64,000 nt of DNA from Salinivibrio kushneri (GCF_027286325.1 NZ_CP114589.1:1-64000), one strand, 5' to 3'; positions 27,201-35,537 are shown, counted from the stretch's first letter. Notes: generated from the sequence alone by a model not told the origin. Program-made: numbers and translations.

Positions 27201-27777
27201 GTCGAATCAATTCGACCCGCGTTAACCCTCCTTTCTCCAGATCAAACGACTGGTAAATATCCTCCTCAACCCTTCTCAATAAGGCTTTTTCTCTCGCCTC
27301 TTTGTCCAAGTGCGAGAGATCATGATGCGTCACGGTCAGCGTGGCCTGATCGTCAATGTGCTGTTCACCTTTTCCATGGCGATTGCGCACAAACCGTGTT
27401 CTCAAGCTGGCATGTTTATCCTTCAAGGCCGCAAATGCGTATTCCAGTGCGTTTACATCGAGTTTACCGGTGAGGCGGAAATGGACCGGCATATTGTATA
27501 AGTGCGAGTTGTCTTCATATTGCTCGATAAACCACAAACCGCTTTGCGAAAATGAAAGCGGCCCCGTTTTATCTTGTTGTACTGGAATAGGCTGTTCATA
27601 GGCCTGACGCGCGCGTAAGCACCGGATAATCGCCTCTTTATGGGTACGGATCTGCTGGCCAATTTCTGGCGTCATCGCTTGTTTGCTGCATTGAGAAACC
27701 AGCTGACCTTTTTCATTCAGTGCTAACCGAATGCCTTTGCGCTCAAGATCCGCCAAAAATGAAATCATATCTGTCAT
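21235..27777 (-). CDS. amoG: Siderophore peptide synthetase AmoG (docking-C-A-T-E-C-T)
   Basis: A 2180-residue NRPS. The domains are: a TubC-type N-terminal docking domain (residues about 4-55); C1 with HHIISDG near 205; an A domain (about 540-1045; YTSGSTGLPKG, MYGPTEFTV, YRTGD); T1 with LGGDS, Ser about 1079; an epimerase with HHWVIDAVSW near 1266, then GHGRE and VGWFTS; C2 with HHAVIDGWS; and T2 with the variant core LGISSL. The second module has no A domain and there is no thioesterase. The A-domain code by eye is D-A-M-I-A-G-M-V-T-K, not one I know. In amonabactin this module would add D-Phe or D-Trp, and the glycine charged by AmoH would go onto T2. The ATG at 27777 has AGGA upstream. 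Confidence 0.88.
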   Translation of the reverse strand: MTDMISFLADLERKGIRLALNEKGQLVSQCSKQAMTPEIGQQIRTHKEAIIRCLRARQAYEQPIPVQQDKTGPLSFSQSGLWFIEQYEDNSHLYNMPVHFRLTGKLDVNALEYAFAALKDKHASLRTRFVRNRHGKGEQHIDDQATLTVTHHDLSHLDKEAREKALLRRVEEDIYQSFDLEKGGLTRVELIRLDEEEHLLMLTQHHIISDGWSVKNMFADFEQAFLAYQNNQLAPLKPTDVNYIDYAHWLNSPAFRDYHQEFRPFWVERLKGIPEVHALPLDKPRPASHNNDGALVFSTISLTKWQQFQRLCQQNSCSYFIGLHAIFSLLMARLGGEKDVVIGTPLAYRERGDIEDVVGFFVNTIVLRTLLDEHATFIDYLQYCREQDLAAFDHQLFRFESLSEAIGADRTTAHNPIFQIMLVYQAKVDFNDLIPGCGAVEEPSPVLPAKTDLSLKVTELVDGVRLEWLYSKGIFEHQTIARFADMFLRLLDGILAAPETEVMALPLVEQAHQNQVGKALASLPTRVEANRLVHDQMSHHAAVSPTQRAVTGSDGTLSYQALEQAANRLAHYLLAQGSNRQAPGAETKVGVVASRTTQYAVSVLAVWKAGMSYVPLDPAYPTARLQHFVDDAQLSLVIAPDALFAQSHPSLTGCEVLNLTEPSTTKQLSATGQTPPTPTVKENDVAYVIYTSGSTGLPKGVEVEHGAFTNLLTDHTTRLGLNGDSVMLNPMSLAFDAGNMTAILPLFAGAHLVFGKPDETLLDQADFCGATHMISATALFAAMVPRPLRTLHTVAFGGEACPATLATSWQDKLRLLNMYGPTEFTVTALVKELKPGEPVTIGQPVDNTQALIVDERGQLCPVGVAGELCLAGLGLARGYLNQPELTASAFVTLTIAGQRVRCYRTGDKARWLNNGDVEYLGRLDQQIKLRGYRIELAEIENQLAKVAPQLNQVRVVLSGEGAQCQLVAYATMQSASFSDNSVDKVTVDKVTVDVGKILSEANRILPEYMVPAELIVLDELPLTVNGKLDVSRLPARQRTAQHYAQPETDMETDVLAVWRDVLNTELGVEDDFFRLGGDSILSIQLNTRLRDAGFPCTVKDVFEAKTVRKLCRTLTARAETEQAVDAEQGQLSGDFALHPIQHWFDAQPFARPAHWNQAVILAIPNLDNTRLNEMMSKLLAHHDALRLRVVEEGGTRRQRYQASVVVPELKELDASAMTEEALYDALTTLQSQFDLVNGPIMAWARIRHLPVQDEQSQQTGLFLAFHHWVIDAVSWRIIADDLRRLSQGLPLADKTSSYRQWGEALRDYANRHSAQFDFWYRQLDNVSEGASSTLPAVLNKDADGNVTPSHARLQLDHADTARLVGPANTAFSTEVRDLLLSALSVTLNALGWGDQATVMLEGHGREEIDAQLDVSRTVGWFTSTYPCRVSVRPTLAETIKHVKEALREVPDNGVGFNALRCFHPQGEQLTFSPIVLNYLGRQTQKHDQSVEHWRPVPIVPGQTASPLNPGAELLSLHGGIDDGQLTLRQVGVLDQTLSEQFMAAFKANLVKLVHDCEQHSRLYGRLSTPSDFPLVNLTQRELDRLSERFDIEALLPASSLQQSMFVHQRRCPDDEAYLLQTPIRYRQSVDRVRYQQAWQVVVSAFPALRTVISGPYGVDNQLIQVVQRQIDVPFEWVELADEEAPATQIAAYCQQDRQRGIALDGEALMRVRCFRLADDDIQVIFSCHHAVIDGWSGPRLFAALHQAYEALSDPNNSLSPSLLPVDEAYIAHAEYAVKVRPDVEAFWAERALSTVKADDLTRLFGPDFASLPRQRQPEVVRTVLNEQEQAALQHFAREVGVTHSTVVQFAWHRLVAQECGLPSGKTTTIVGNVVPGRDAPVTGIDSSVGLYINTLPLIIEWKNHLPLAEQLRALQDEAMALNQYSTQSLIGLHAGRRSVFDSVFVYENYPRAQTKGSHDLKTPGAMLYPEFGSAFEKVEVPLSLVVNEIGGQLSLRFEFDGAQVEPSRARDVLRQWRASLLEVIAADPQQMLPLASTDSLPEAPVDIAPQGVRNQPPQTIIPSGYPPESQYASEVARLVSEVWQQSTDLSVTPESPYWYQPLCALGISSLAAVGLVQRLNYALNMHDVSAMGVAQPITLAFLYQHATPDAVCRALSVGRAQSAQPPISEQLAMEASDAGE
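24805..24834. repeat. Two tandem 15-bp repeats within amoG
   Basis: AGTCACTTTGTCAAC occurs twice in direct succession. In AmoG it encodes a repeated VDKVT in the linker between A-domain motifs A8 and A10. The period keeps frame, so slippage would add or remove five residues without breaking the gene. Confidence 0.7.
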
Positions 27778-27807
27778 GGTTTTTTCCTGTATCACTGCGG
27801 ATCGTCG

Positions 27808-28611
27808 TTACGCGTTAAGAGTGGCACCGCCATCCACCACGATGTCCTGCATCGTCACATGGCTGGCCAAATCTGATGCTAAAAACACGACGACGTTCGC
27901 GACTTCTTCTGGTTGGGCGATCTTTCCTAGTGGAATGCCCAGTTTGAATTGCTCAGGAAACCCTGCAATGGTGCGCTGCTCGGCATCTTCGCTGTGCCAC
28001 AGTGAGCGCTGCATCTGCGTATCCGTCGAGCCCGGCGATACCAAATTGCAGCGTATGCCATAAGGGGCAAGCTCTAGCGCAACACAGTGAGCGAGGCTGC
28101 TCAGTGCGGCTTTAGACGCACAGTAGGCTGTCATATGTTGACGCGGAACATGGGCGGCATTCGAGCTGACCGTCACCACGGCACCATGACGTTGCTGCTT
28201 AAATACAGGGATCAGCTGTTGTAATAAGTAGAAAGCGCCGGACGCATTCACATTAAGGCAGGTGTGCCAATCGTCTAGCGTCAGCGACTCGGCTTTTCCC
28301 ATGCGTAATGTACCCGCCACATTGGCGAGTACATCGATACATGGCACATCCGATAAAATACGCTGCGTTACCGCTTTAACCTGGTCTGGATTCGCAATGT
28401 CCACATCATAGGTTGAAAATGGGTATGGCGCGCCCGCCTTGCGTGCGCCACCAAAGTCATTATCCAAACCAATTACCTGAGCACCCAGTTGGTGGAAGTG
28501 CATGGCCACTGCGTACCCGATGCCACGAGCCGCCCCCGTTACCCAAACCACTTTGTTATCAAATTGACCGCTGAAGGTCATGGCTGTTTGCTGCTTCACT
28601 GCCTTCACCAC
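27808..28611 (-). CDS. amoA: 2,3-dihydro-2,3-dihydroxybenzoate dehydrogenase (EntA-like)
   Basis: A short-chain dehydrogenase that oxidises 2,3-dihydro-2,3-dihydroxybenzoate to 2,3-dihydroxybenzoate with NAD+. The Rossmann motif is VTGAARGIGYAVA. The catalytic Ser lies in VTVSSNAA, and Tyr and Lys in YCASKAAL. It is 267 residues from a GTG at 28611, with GGAG in the end of amoF, which it overlaps by 7 bases. An ATG 10 codons later is possible but lacks a ribosome-binding site. It lies between amoF and amoG. In older Aeromonas hydrophila work the symbol amoA was used for the isochorismate synthase; here it is used in the EntA sense of the amoCEBFAGH naming. Confidence 0.92.
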   Translation of the reverse strand: MVKAVKQQTAMTFSGQFDNKVVWVTGAARGIGYAVAMHFHQLGAQVIGLDNDFGGARKAGAPYPFSTYDVDIANPDQVKAVTQRILSDVPCIDVLANVAGTLRMGKAESLTLDDWHTCLNVNASGAFYLLQQLIPVFKQQRHGAVVTVSSNAAHVPRQHMTAYCASKAALSSLAHCVALELAPYGIRCNLVSPGSTDTQMQRSLWHSEDAEQRTIAGFPEQFKLGIPLGKIAQPEEVANVVVFLASDLASHVTMQDIVVDGGATLNA

Positions 28612-31600
28612 ACCATCTCCACTTCGTCTTCACTTTGTTGCTGTAGGTCGTCGAGATAGCGACAAAATTCACTGAGAACTGGGCGGTCAAACACGTCTGA
28701 TACCTTGATACTGACACCAAACTCGGCGCCTAGGCGGTTAACTATTTGAATGGTCTGTAGCGACTGTCCACCTAACTCGAAAAAGTTATCCTGCGACTCA
28801 ATCAGGCCAACCCCTAAGATCTGCTGCCAAATCGCCCCAACTCGGCTTTCGGTCTCACTCGCTAACACGGTTTCTGCACGGTCTCCCTCATAACTGGTCA
28901 GTAACAGGTTGCGATCAATTTTGTTGTTGAGTGTTTTCGGCAAGCTGGGAAAGAAACGAAAATCCGTTGGGATCATTGCCGGCGGAAGGTTTGCCTGCAG
29001 CGCGGTTTTGATAGTCAGCGCACTTTCATTCTCACCCCCCTTCCCAGCGACAAATGCCACCAAACGACGGAGACCATTATCAAATACCATGCCCTGTACA
29101 CAGGCTTCTTCCACACCATCAAGCGCAAGGAGGTGGGATTCAACTTCGCCCGGCTGTATACGGTAGCCACTGATTTTGAACTCATTATCAATACGGCCTA
29201 GGTAAATCAGCTGGCCATCGATGAGTGTCACTCGATCACCGGTACGGTATGCACGGCGCTCTACCTCGCCCACGAGTAAGCGAATAAAAGCAGGGTGCGC
29301 CTGGCCGAGGTAGCCATCAGCGAGTGTATCGCCTAGGATCACCAGCTCGCCTGTGGTTGTCGGGCGCAACTGATCATCAAGCACCAATACGTCGATGCCG
29401 GACAAAGGCAGACCGATAGGTAATTGACCATGACGACCATCAACGTCTTGCAACTCGCTGCACGTTGCAACCACGGTCGTTTCTGTCGGACCGTAGGTAT
29501 TAAACAAACGAATGCAGTTAGTCAGCCCAGCCTCTTCAACGGCTGTCTTCCACTGGATTAACGGCTCGGGATAAACCGCTTCACCACCGATGATCACGCC
29601 TTTCAACGTACTCGGTAATGTCGCAGTACCTGCGCGTAGACTCACCACCCACTCATTCCAGAACGCTGTTGGCAAATCCAGCACAGTGATCTGCGCGGCG
29701 GTTAGCGCATCAGAAAAGCTTGCCATTGACTCAAGCATGGCATCGGTTCGAAGCACAAGTGTGGCGCCTTGTCCCAATGTCACGAAGATTTCTTCGATAC
29801 TGGCATCAAAGTGGAAAGGCGCAAACTGCAGCACGCGATCGGTCCCGTTGATGTCATAGCGCTTGGCTGCCGCCGCGACGAAATGGTTCATCGCCGAATG
29901 GCTAATCGTCACCCCTTTCGGCTGCCCCGTCGAACCAGACGTGAACATGATATAAGCCAGATCTGAGGCAGAGGTGTCCGGCAACGTGACAGGTTCGCGA
30001 TGCAGACGCCCCGCCAGTTGGACAGTAACAGGCAAGGCCGAGAGGGTGTGTTGATACTGCGCTTCGGTAATCAGCGTATCTATCGCCGCTTGATTGACAA
30101 TCAAATGCTGACGTTCGATCGGCTGCTCCGGATCGAGCGGCACGTATACAGCACCACTGAACATCACCCCTAACACCGTGGTGATGCACGGTAGAGAGCG
30201 GCTTAGTGCCACTCCAACTCGCTCTCCGGACTGCACACCTTGTGCCCGTAAAGCGCTGGCGATCGTGTCTGCCTTGTTGACCAGGTTCTCATAGGTCAAC
30301 GCTACCCCATCCTGCTCCACGGCGATGGCATCTGGCCGCTGCGCTGCATGACGACGAATCTGACTCAGTACAGACTCCACGGGCGTGTCAGTTAGCGCGT
30401 CGCTTTCTCCTGAGATAAGAGCATCGTGCCGCGCCTGCGCATGTAAGCTTGCCAGTACACGGCTCGTACTTTGTGTCGGCGATGCAAGCCAGTGTGTCAG
30501 TAAGCTCATCAACTCTTGTTGCAACTCGACGAGCTCATCTTGGTCATACACTGCAGGGTTGGCATCGATATCTACCTCTGGCAAGCCTTCTGACTTACTG
30601 TGCAATTCAATCGTCAGATCTTCTACTGGCCCAGCACTTAGATTCAGCGTGCTAGCCGCTACGTTGCCATAATGCAAAGGATGATCGAACGGCATGATAT
30701 TCACTAAGGCACCAAACAACCGCTGACCGCCACCGACCCGATTCAAGTCGCGACGAAGGTCTTCGTAGCGATAGTGCTGAAAGCGACGCATCTTCTTTTT
30801 GTGCGCCGCAACCTTTCTGGCAACGTCTAGCAAATCATCGTCAGCAACGACATCGACCACCAGCGGTACGATGTTCATTTGCATACAAGGAACCGTCAAC
30901 GATTTGGAGCCGAGACGGTTCATGACCATCATGCCCAATACAACCTGTTCGTTGTCGCTGTAGTGACGCAGGTGCGTACAAAGGGCGGCGAGGAACAGAT
31001 CCACCCAAGTTAATTGATGATGTTCCGCAAGACGCTGGCATTGCTGCCATAACGTGTCATTGAACGTACAACTCTCTCGATGAAACTGAGCAGAGATCGG
31101 CGCGACATCGGTGCGGTAAGAAGACGGCGCCACATTTCCAGCAAGGGTGTCGAGCCAAAACTGACGGGCTTTGTCATACGCGCCCGACTCTCGGCGTTGC
31201 TGGTCTTCCTCCAACACAGCCTGAAACGCACCGAAAGGCGATGGCGTGGGTGCTTTCCCCTCCATCAACTGTGAATAAATCTCAGCGATACGTTGGAATA
31301 CCAGTGTCGTCCCAAAGCCATCGAGCGCAATATGGTGAACACAATGATAAAGATAGTCTTGATGTTTCCCATGCAGCAGCGCAAACCGACACGCCAGTTG
31401 ACAGTCAAGGTCAAACGCTTCCGTCATATCTTCGGCGGCCCAGCGACGTACTGTTGCCAGCTCAGTTTCATCCTCGGTAGAGGGGGCAAGATAAACGCGT
31501 TCAAACCTCACAGGTTCAGACGTAGCAACCCGATAAGGTTGTTCATTTTCACTGCGATAGTAACAAGACAAGCATTCACTCTCTGCCACGGCTTGCCGTG

Positions 31601-31733
31601 CAGCGCGCGCCAATAGATCGGCATCGACTTTTCCGTCAAAGACGATGCACTCAGCCGTGTTGAACAGCGCCTTATCTTCATTAAGAGTGTGCCCTAGCCA
31701 CAACCCGTGTTGAGCCGTATTTAGCGGTGTCAT
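28605..31733 (-). CDS. amoF: Siderophore peptide synthetase AmoF (C-A-T, lysine code)
   Basis: A 1042-residue NRPS module. The C domain (about 1-430) has HHIALDG near residue 133. The A domain (about 460-950) has YIMFTSGSTGQPKGV, YGPTETTV and YRTGD. The T domain has LGGQS. The pocket residues by eye are D-A-E-D-I-G-T-V-V-K, identical as I recall to a known lysine code (MxcG of myxochelin synthesis). It would couple 2,3-dihydroxybenzoate from AmoB to lysine and, because amonabactins contain two DHB-lysine units, may act iteratively. The C-terminus is an acidic tail (SEDEVEMVW) that could dock onto the TubC-type domain of AmoG. The ATG at 31733 overlaps amoB by four bases, with GGAGGGAC upstream. 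Confidence 0.9.
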   Translation of the reverse strand: MTPLNTAQHGLWLGHTLNEDKALFNTAECIVFDGKVDADLLARAARQAVAESECLSCYYRSENEQPYRVATSEPVRFERVYLAPSTEDETELATVRRWAAEDMTEAFDLDCQLACRFALLHGKHQDYLYHCVHHIALDGFGTTLVFQRIAEIYSQLMEGKAPTPSPFGAFQAVLEEDQQRRESGAYDKARQFWLDTLAGNVAPSSYRTDVAPISAQFHRESCTFNDTLWQQCQRLAEHHQLTWVDLFLAALCTHLRHYSDNEQVVLGMMVMNRLGSKSLTVPCMQMNIVPLVVDVVADDDLLDVARKVAAHKKKMRRFQHYRYEDLRRDLNRVGGGQRLFGALVNIMPFDHPLHYGNVAASTLNLSAGPVEDLTIELHSKSEGLPEVDIDANPAVYDQDELVELQQELMSLLTHWLASPTQSTSRVLASLHAQARHDALISGESDALTDTPVESVLSQIRRHAAQRPDAIAVEQDGVALTYENLVNKADTIASALRAQGVQSGERVGVALSRSLPCITTVLGVMFSGAVYVPLDPEQPIERQHLIVNQAAIDTLITEAQYQHTLSALPVTVQLAGRLHREPVTLPDTSASDLAYIMFTSGSTGQPKGVTISHSAMNHFVAAAAKRYDINGTDRVLQFAPFHFDASIEEIFVTLGQGATLVLRTDAMLESMASFSDALTAAQITVLDLPTAFWNEWVVSLRAGTATLPSTLKGVIIGGEAVYPEPLIQWKTAVEEAGLTNCIRLFNTYGPTETTVVATCSELQDVDGRHGQLPIGLPLSGIDVLVLDDQLRPTTTGELVILGDTLADGYLGQAHPAFIRLLVGEVERRAYRTGDRVTLIDGQLIYLGRIDNEFKISGYRIQPGEVESHLLALDGVEEACVQGMVFDNGLRRLVAFVAGKGGENESALTIKTALQANLPPAMIPTDFRFFPSLPKTLNNKIDRNLLLTSYEGDRAETVLASETESRVGAIWQQILGVGLIESQDNFFELGGQSLQTIQIVNRLGAEFGVSIKVSDVFDRPVLSEFCRYLDDLQQQSEDEVEMVW

Positions 31734-32641
31734 ACTTGTCCCTCCATCTTCACTTGGTTTTGCGTTTGCTCCAGTAACGCCCACCAGTGATTGAAGGTTG
31801 GCGCCTCCGCCAATTGGACAAAGTTGACCTCAACGCCATGCTTGCGCCATTCGGTGATCAACGCCATGATCTGCACAGAGTCTAAACCGTAATCGATCAG
31901 GTTCTCATCCGGGTCAAACGCATCCTCCTCCTCGTCGACGAGTTTCGCGATGCGGGCAAGCAAACCACCGTGAGTCAGCACATCAGGCAACGCGTGCGGC
32001 TCGGCTTTCGGCACCTGACCTATTACCGAAGCCGTTGACATCACCAACCCTGCTCGTCCAGCCACATACTTGAGTGTCATTTGATGCTCTTCGAGTGAAA
32101 AGTCAGCAATGGCATCACCGATCATGAAGGGTTTAATGTCGCGCATAAAAGCGTCCACCGCGGTCATCAGGCAACCTATATGGCCATAGATCCCCCCAAT
32201 CAATAACTGGTCACGTCCTAGCTCGTTGAGCGTATGCTCCAAAGGTGAACGCTGAAACGCCGAGTAACGCCATTTGTCGAGAACAATATCTCCCGCTTCT
32301 GGTGCTAACGCCGCAACGACTTGTTGCAACTCTGGCGATTGGTTCAGGCCTGGCCCCCACATATCATTGAGTAGCGCTCTGTCCGCCATATTCTGCTCTT
32401 TAGGTTGAGCCGTGTAGATCACCGGAATACCATGAGATTTACAGAACTGCTTCAAGGCCACCAAATTATCGAGCAGCGTTTTCATCAGCGCGCTATCGCG
32501 CTCGTAAAAGCTCACAAAATAAGCTTGCATATCGTGGATTAAAAACGCCGCTTTCGCGGGCTCAAACGTCCAGGACACCTTGTTAGTTGGAAAGTCCTCG
32601 ATCGAAGGCATGGTATACGTCGGTAGTGCTGGAATAGTCAT
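31730..32641 (-). CDS. amoB: Isochorismatase with aryl carrier domain (EntB-like)
   Basis: A bifunctional 303-residue protein. The N-terminal isochorismatase domain hydrolyses isochorismate to 2,3-dihydro-2,3-dihydroxybenzoate and shows FLIHDMQAYFV (catalytic Asp) and GGIYGHIGCLMTAVDAFMRD. The C-terminal aryl carrier domain (about 215-290) has the phosphopantetheine site Ser in LIDYGLDSVQIMAL. It is charged with DHB by AmoE and feeds the AmoF condensation domain. Both junctions are ATGA overlaps (with amoE upstream and amoF downstream), typical of a tightly coupled operon. Confidence 0.95.
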   Translation of the reverse strand: MTIPALPTYTMPSIEDFPTNKVSWTFEPAKAAFLIHDMQAYFVSFYERDSALMKTLLDNLVALKQFCKSHGIPVIYTAQPKEQNMADRALLNDMWGPGLNQSPELQQVVAALAPEAGDIVLDKWRYSAFQRSPLEHTLNELGRDQLLIGGIYGHIGCLMTAVDAFMRDIKPFMIGDAIADFSLEEHQMTLKYVAGRAGLVMSTASVIGQVPKAEPHALPDVLTHGGLLARIAKLVDEEEDAFDPDENLIDYGLDSVQIMALITEWRKHGVEVNFVQLAEAPTFNHWWALLEQTQNQVKMEGQV

Positions 32642-34323
32642 GATAAAACGTCCTTTTCAGGCTGAAACGGTGGTTGGGCGGTGAGTTGATTGGCAATCCG
32701 CTGGCGCAACGCTTTTTTGTTAATTTTGCCGACAGGCGTCATGGGCAAGGCATCGACTTTTTCTATCCGATCGGGAAGTTTATAGTCAGCGATGCCACGC
32801 GCACGCAGGTGTTTTCGGATTGTGAGAGGTTTTAGCGTTGGATTGGTCGTCACGATAAATGCGCAACTTTTCTCCCCCATGACGCTATCGGGCATAGCAA
32901 CTAACGCGGCCTGTGTGATTTCCGGCACCGCCAGCAGCTGGTTTTCGACCTCTTCGGCCGCCACCTTTTCGCCACCACGATTAATCTGGTCTTTATCGCG
33001 GCCCACCACCATCAAGTAACCGTCTTCGGTCATCACCACCACGTCGCCGGAGCGGTAAAACCCGTCCTTATCAAATGCGGCGCGATTATGTTCTGGGCTG
33101 TTGTAATAACCCCGGAAGGTATATGGCCCGCGCGTGAGCAAGGCGCCGGGGGTTCCTCTCGGCACGTCGTCGCCGTTTTCATCAACGATCCGTATTTCAT
33201 CATCGTCGCTGATGGGACGCCCTTGGGTGTGTAGAATGTGCCACTCGCTGTCATCAAAGCGTGTGTAGTTCACCAAGCCTTCGGCCATACCGAATACCTG
33301 CTGCAGCTGACAGCCCAACTCAGGGTAAATACGACGGGCAAGGCTTTCACCAAGATGTGCACCACCAACCTGTAACCATTTCAAGCTGCTAAGCGCCGAG
33401 CGATCATCTGCCGCGGCTTGCAACCACAAGGTAACAGCAGAGGGCACCAACGCAGCCATGGTTATCTGATGAGATTGAATCAATGGAAAACAGGTCATGG
33501 GGCTGGGCTCTGCCGCCAAAACCACGGTCCCCCCAGCGTAAAACACCCCCAGCGCACCAGGTGAGCTTAAGGTGTAATTGTGGGGGGCAGGCAATGCACA
33601 CAAATAAACCGTATCGCTGTTTAAGTGACAAATCTCTGCGCTGGCACGGACACTGTAGTAGTAGTCATTGTGTGTTCGGGGGATCAGTTTTGGGGTGCCC
33701 GTACTGCCGCCTGAAAGCTGAAAAAAGGCGACGTCAGAAGCATTCAGTTCTGGCCAAGAGACGGCTTTTTGCGCTTGATTACTGGACGCATGACACGGCG
33801 TCAAGGTGCCCGCAATGGCGGCGGCGAGCGAATAGCCAAACTCCGCATCACCATCAACCAAGCAGAACTTGAGTGAAGTCACCTGCTCACTCAAGGTTTG
33901 CGCAAACGCACTTTGGGTGAATAAGTGGTGGCGTGAGGAAACGATCGCCAACGTCGGCCTAATTTGCTCCGCATAAGCAGTCATTTCATACTGGTTGTGA
34001 CTGAACAATGCATTCACCGGCACCACGCCCAGCTTCATTAGCGCAAAAAAGGTAATATAGAACTCGGCGACATTAGGTAAATGCACTAACGCTGTATCAC
34101 CCGGCTTCACACCAAGTTGTAACAACGAGGCAGCTAATCGCTCCGCGTCCTGCTCAAGTTGACGGTACGTCCAGCTTCTTTCACCGCATATCAGCGCTCT
34201 ATGGTTGGCATGGCATTGCTGTTGACGTGTCAAAATGTCTGTCATCGGCACATCTGTCCAATAGCCTTTCTGGCGGTAACGCTCAGCAAGCGTTGGCGGC
34301 CATGAGGTATAGCCGATACTCAT
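32638..34323 (-). CDS. amoE: 2,3-dihydroxybenzoate-AMP ligase (EntE-like)
   Basis: A 561-residue stand-alone aryl-adenylating enzyme that activates 2,3-dihydroxybenzoate with ATP and loads it on the AmoB carrier. The P-loop is FFQLSGGSTGTPKLIPRTHNDY, as in EntE, VibE and DhbE. Also seen are QVFGMAEGLVNYTR, YRSGD and the C-terminal catalytic Lys in VGKINKKALR. The ATG at 34323 overlaps the amoC stop (ATGA), with GGGGG nearby. The longer frame to 34407 would run inside amoC. Confidence 0.95.
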   Translation of the reverse strand: MSIGYTSWPPTLAERYRQKGYWTDVPMTDILTRQQQCHANHRALICGERSWTYRQLEQDAERLAASLLQLGVKPGDTALVHLPNVAEFYITFFALMKLGVVPVNALFSHNQYEMTAYAEQIRPTLAIVSSRHHLFTQSAFAQTLSEQVTSLKFCLVDGDAEFGYSLAAAIAGTLTPCHASSNQAQKAVSWPELNASDVAFFQLSGGSTGTPKLIPRTHNDYYYSVRASAEICHLNSDTVYLCALPAPHNYTLSSPGALGVFYAGGTVVLAAEPSPMTCFPLIQSHQITMAALVPSAVTLWLQAAADDRSALSSLKWLQVGGAHLGESLARRIYPELGCQLQQVFGMAEGLVNYTRFDDSEWHILHTQGRPISDDDEIRIVDENGDDVPRGTPGALLTRGPYTFRGYYNSPEHNRAAFDKDGFYRSGDVVVMTEDGYLMVVGRDKDQINRGGEKVAAEEVENQLLAVPEITQAALVAMPDSVMGEKSCAFIVTTNPTLKPLTIRKHLRARGIADYKLPDRIEKVDALPMTPVGKINKKALRQRIANQLTAQPPFQPEKDVLS

Positions 34324-35537
34324 GCAGCCCCCTTTTCGCCTAATCCAAACGCATTGAGCATCGTACCGAGCTTGGCTTCGGTTTCCGCCCATTCCGCCTG
34401 CGGACAAGAAGCATCGACAATCCCTGCCCCTGCAAATAAACGAACAGAGTTCTCACGTACCTTTCCACAACGGATCGTGACCGCCCACTCGCCATTCCCA
34501 TGAGAATCACACCAACCCACCATGCCGGTGAACATGCCACGTTCGTAGACTTCCAGCTCGTTGATCGCATCACGAGATAACGTGAAGGGAAAACCACAGA
34601 CAGCCGGAGTTGGGTGTAGTAAGCACGCTAACTGCAGGACGTTGTAGTTCAACGGCTTACCGTTTTCATCGACCAAACTATTGAGCTGCCCTTCAATGCG
34701 TGTCGAGAGGTGCCACATAGTCGGAGTAGAAATCAGTGATGGGCCATCAGGAACGTCTAGATCGCGACAATAAGGGGTGAGTTGTTGAGCGATTTCTTCA
34801 ATGACCAGACGGTGTTCATATCTGTCTTTCACCGATTTAAGCAGTGCATCACTCACCTGTCGATCGGCCTCCGTATTGCCTTGACGCTTTGCTGAGCCAG
34901 CGAGTGGATTCGACAAAATAGACGTCCCTTGCTGGCGGATCAGAAGCTCAGGGCTCGCGCCAAGTAAAACGGATTGGTCAGATTGTGGAATAGCAAAATG
35001 AAACCCTGTGGGGTTTTGTTTGATCAAACGGGCAAGTACATCGTCAGCGGAGATGGCGTCACTTAACTCCAGGTTCAGTACCCGAGATAACACAGCTTTT
35101 TCTAATTCAGTGCACTGAAACTTTTTTACTGCCTGAGTCACCGCATGCTTGAATACCGACTCGTCCGGTTCGCTGCGCTTAGCCAATATCTGCAAAGGCT
35201 CACGTGCGAGTAAGCCATTGGATTCGCGCATGGTCACATTGTGCTCCGTGACCTCGACAGATTCAGGCATATAGAGGCAAGACGGTTCGGATACATCAAA
35301 CGGAATCGACCCCATTAAAATCGGGTTTTCAACACCTTTGGCTTTTTCGTCTGCAAATGCTTGTTGTATTTTTTGCTGGAACGCGCTCTGGCGTTGGTCA
35401 CCATTGATAGCGGGTGTAGTAATTGTTTGGCTAATTCCCTTTCCACTGACCGTTTTATATTCCGATGAGAAAAATAGATCGCTGTTGGGTGAGAACACAG
35501 GCGTCAATCCTAGCCTCTCACGTTGGGTATGTTGCAT
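34320..35537 (-). CDS. amoC: Isochorismate synthase (EntC-like)
   Basis: This 405-residue enzyme converts chorismate to isochorismate and so diverts chorismate into 2,3-dihydroxybenzoate. Family motifs: LLGASPELLIRQQG, NPLAGSAKRQGNTEAD, MWHLSTRIEGQL, LHPTPAVCGFP and the C-terminal AGAGIVDASCPQAEWAETEAKL. The ATG at 35537 has GGAG 7 bases upstream. It is the first gene of amoCEBFAGH. I could not find a clear Fur box in the 180 bp upstream, although neighbouring transcription units have one. Confidence 0.94.
   Translation of the reverse strand: MQHTQRERLGLTPVFSPNSDLFFSSEYKTVSGKGISQTITTPAINGDQRQSAFQQKIQQAFADEKAKGVENPILMGSIPFDVSEPSCLYMPESVEVTEHNVTMRESNGLLAREPLQILAKRSEPDESVFKHAVTQAVKKFQCTELEKAVLSRVLNLELSDAISADDVLARLIKQNPTGFHFAIPQSDQSVLLGASPELLIRQQGTSILSNPLAGSAKRQGNTEADRQVSDALLKSVKDRYEHRLVIEEIAQQLTPYCRDLDVPDGPSLISTPTMWHLSTRIEGQLNSLVDENGKPLNYNVLQLACLLHPTPAVCGFPFTLSRDAINELEVYERGMFTGMVGWCDSHGNGEWAVTIRCGKVRENSVRLFAGAGIVDASCPQAEWAETEAKLGTMLNAFGLGEKGAA

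Noticed and set aside
27808..28611. amoA as ammonia monooxygenase
   Set aside because: Only the symbol is shared; the protein is a short-chain dehydrogenase of the EntA type.
19722..35537. Vibriobactin or vanchrobactin locus
   Set aside because: There are no cyclisation (Cy) domains as in VibF, no VibH-like free condensation enzyme and no arginine or serine module; the lysine and glycine codes and the E domain fit amonabactin better.
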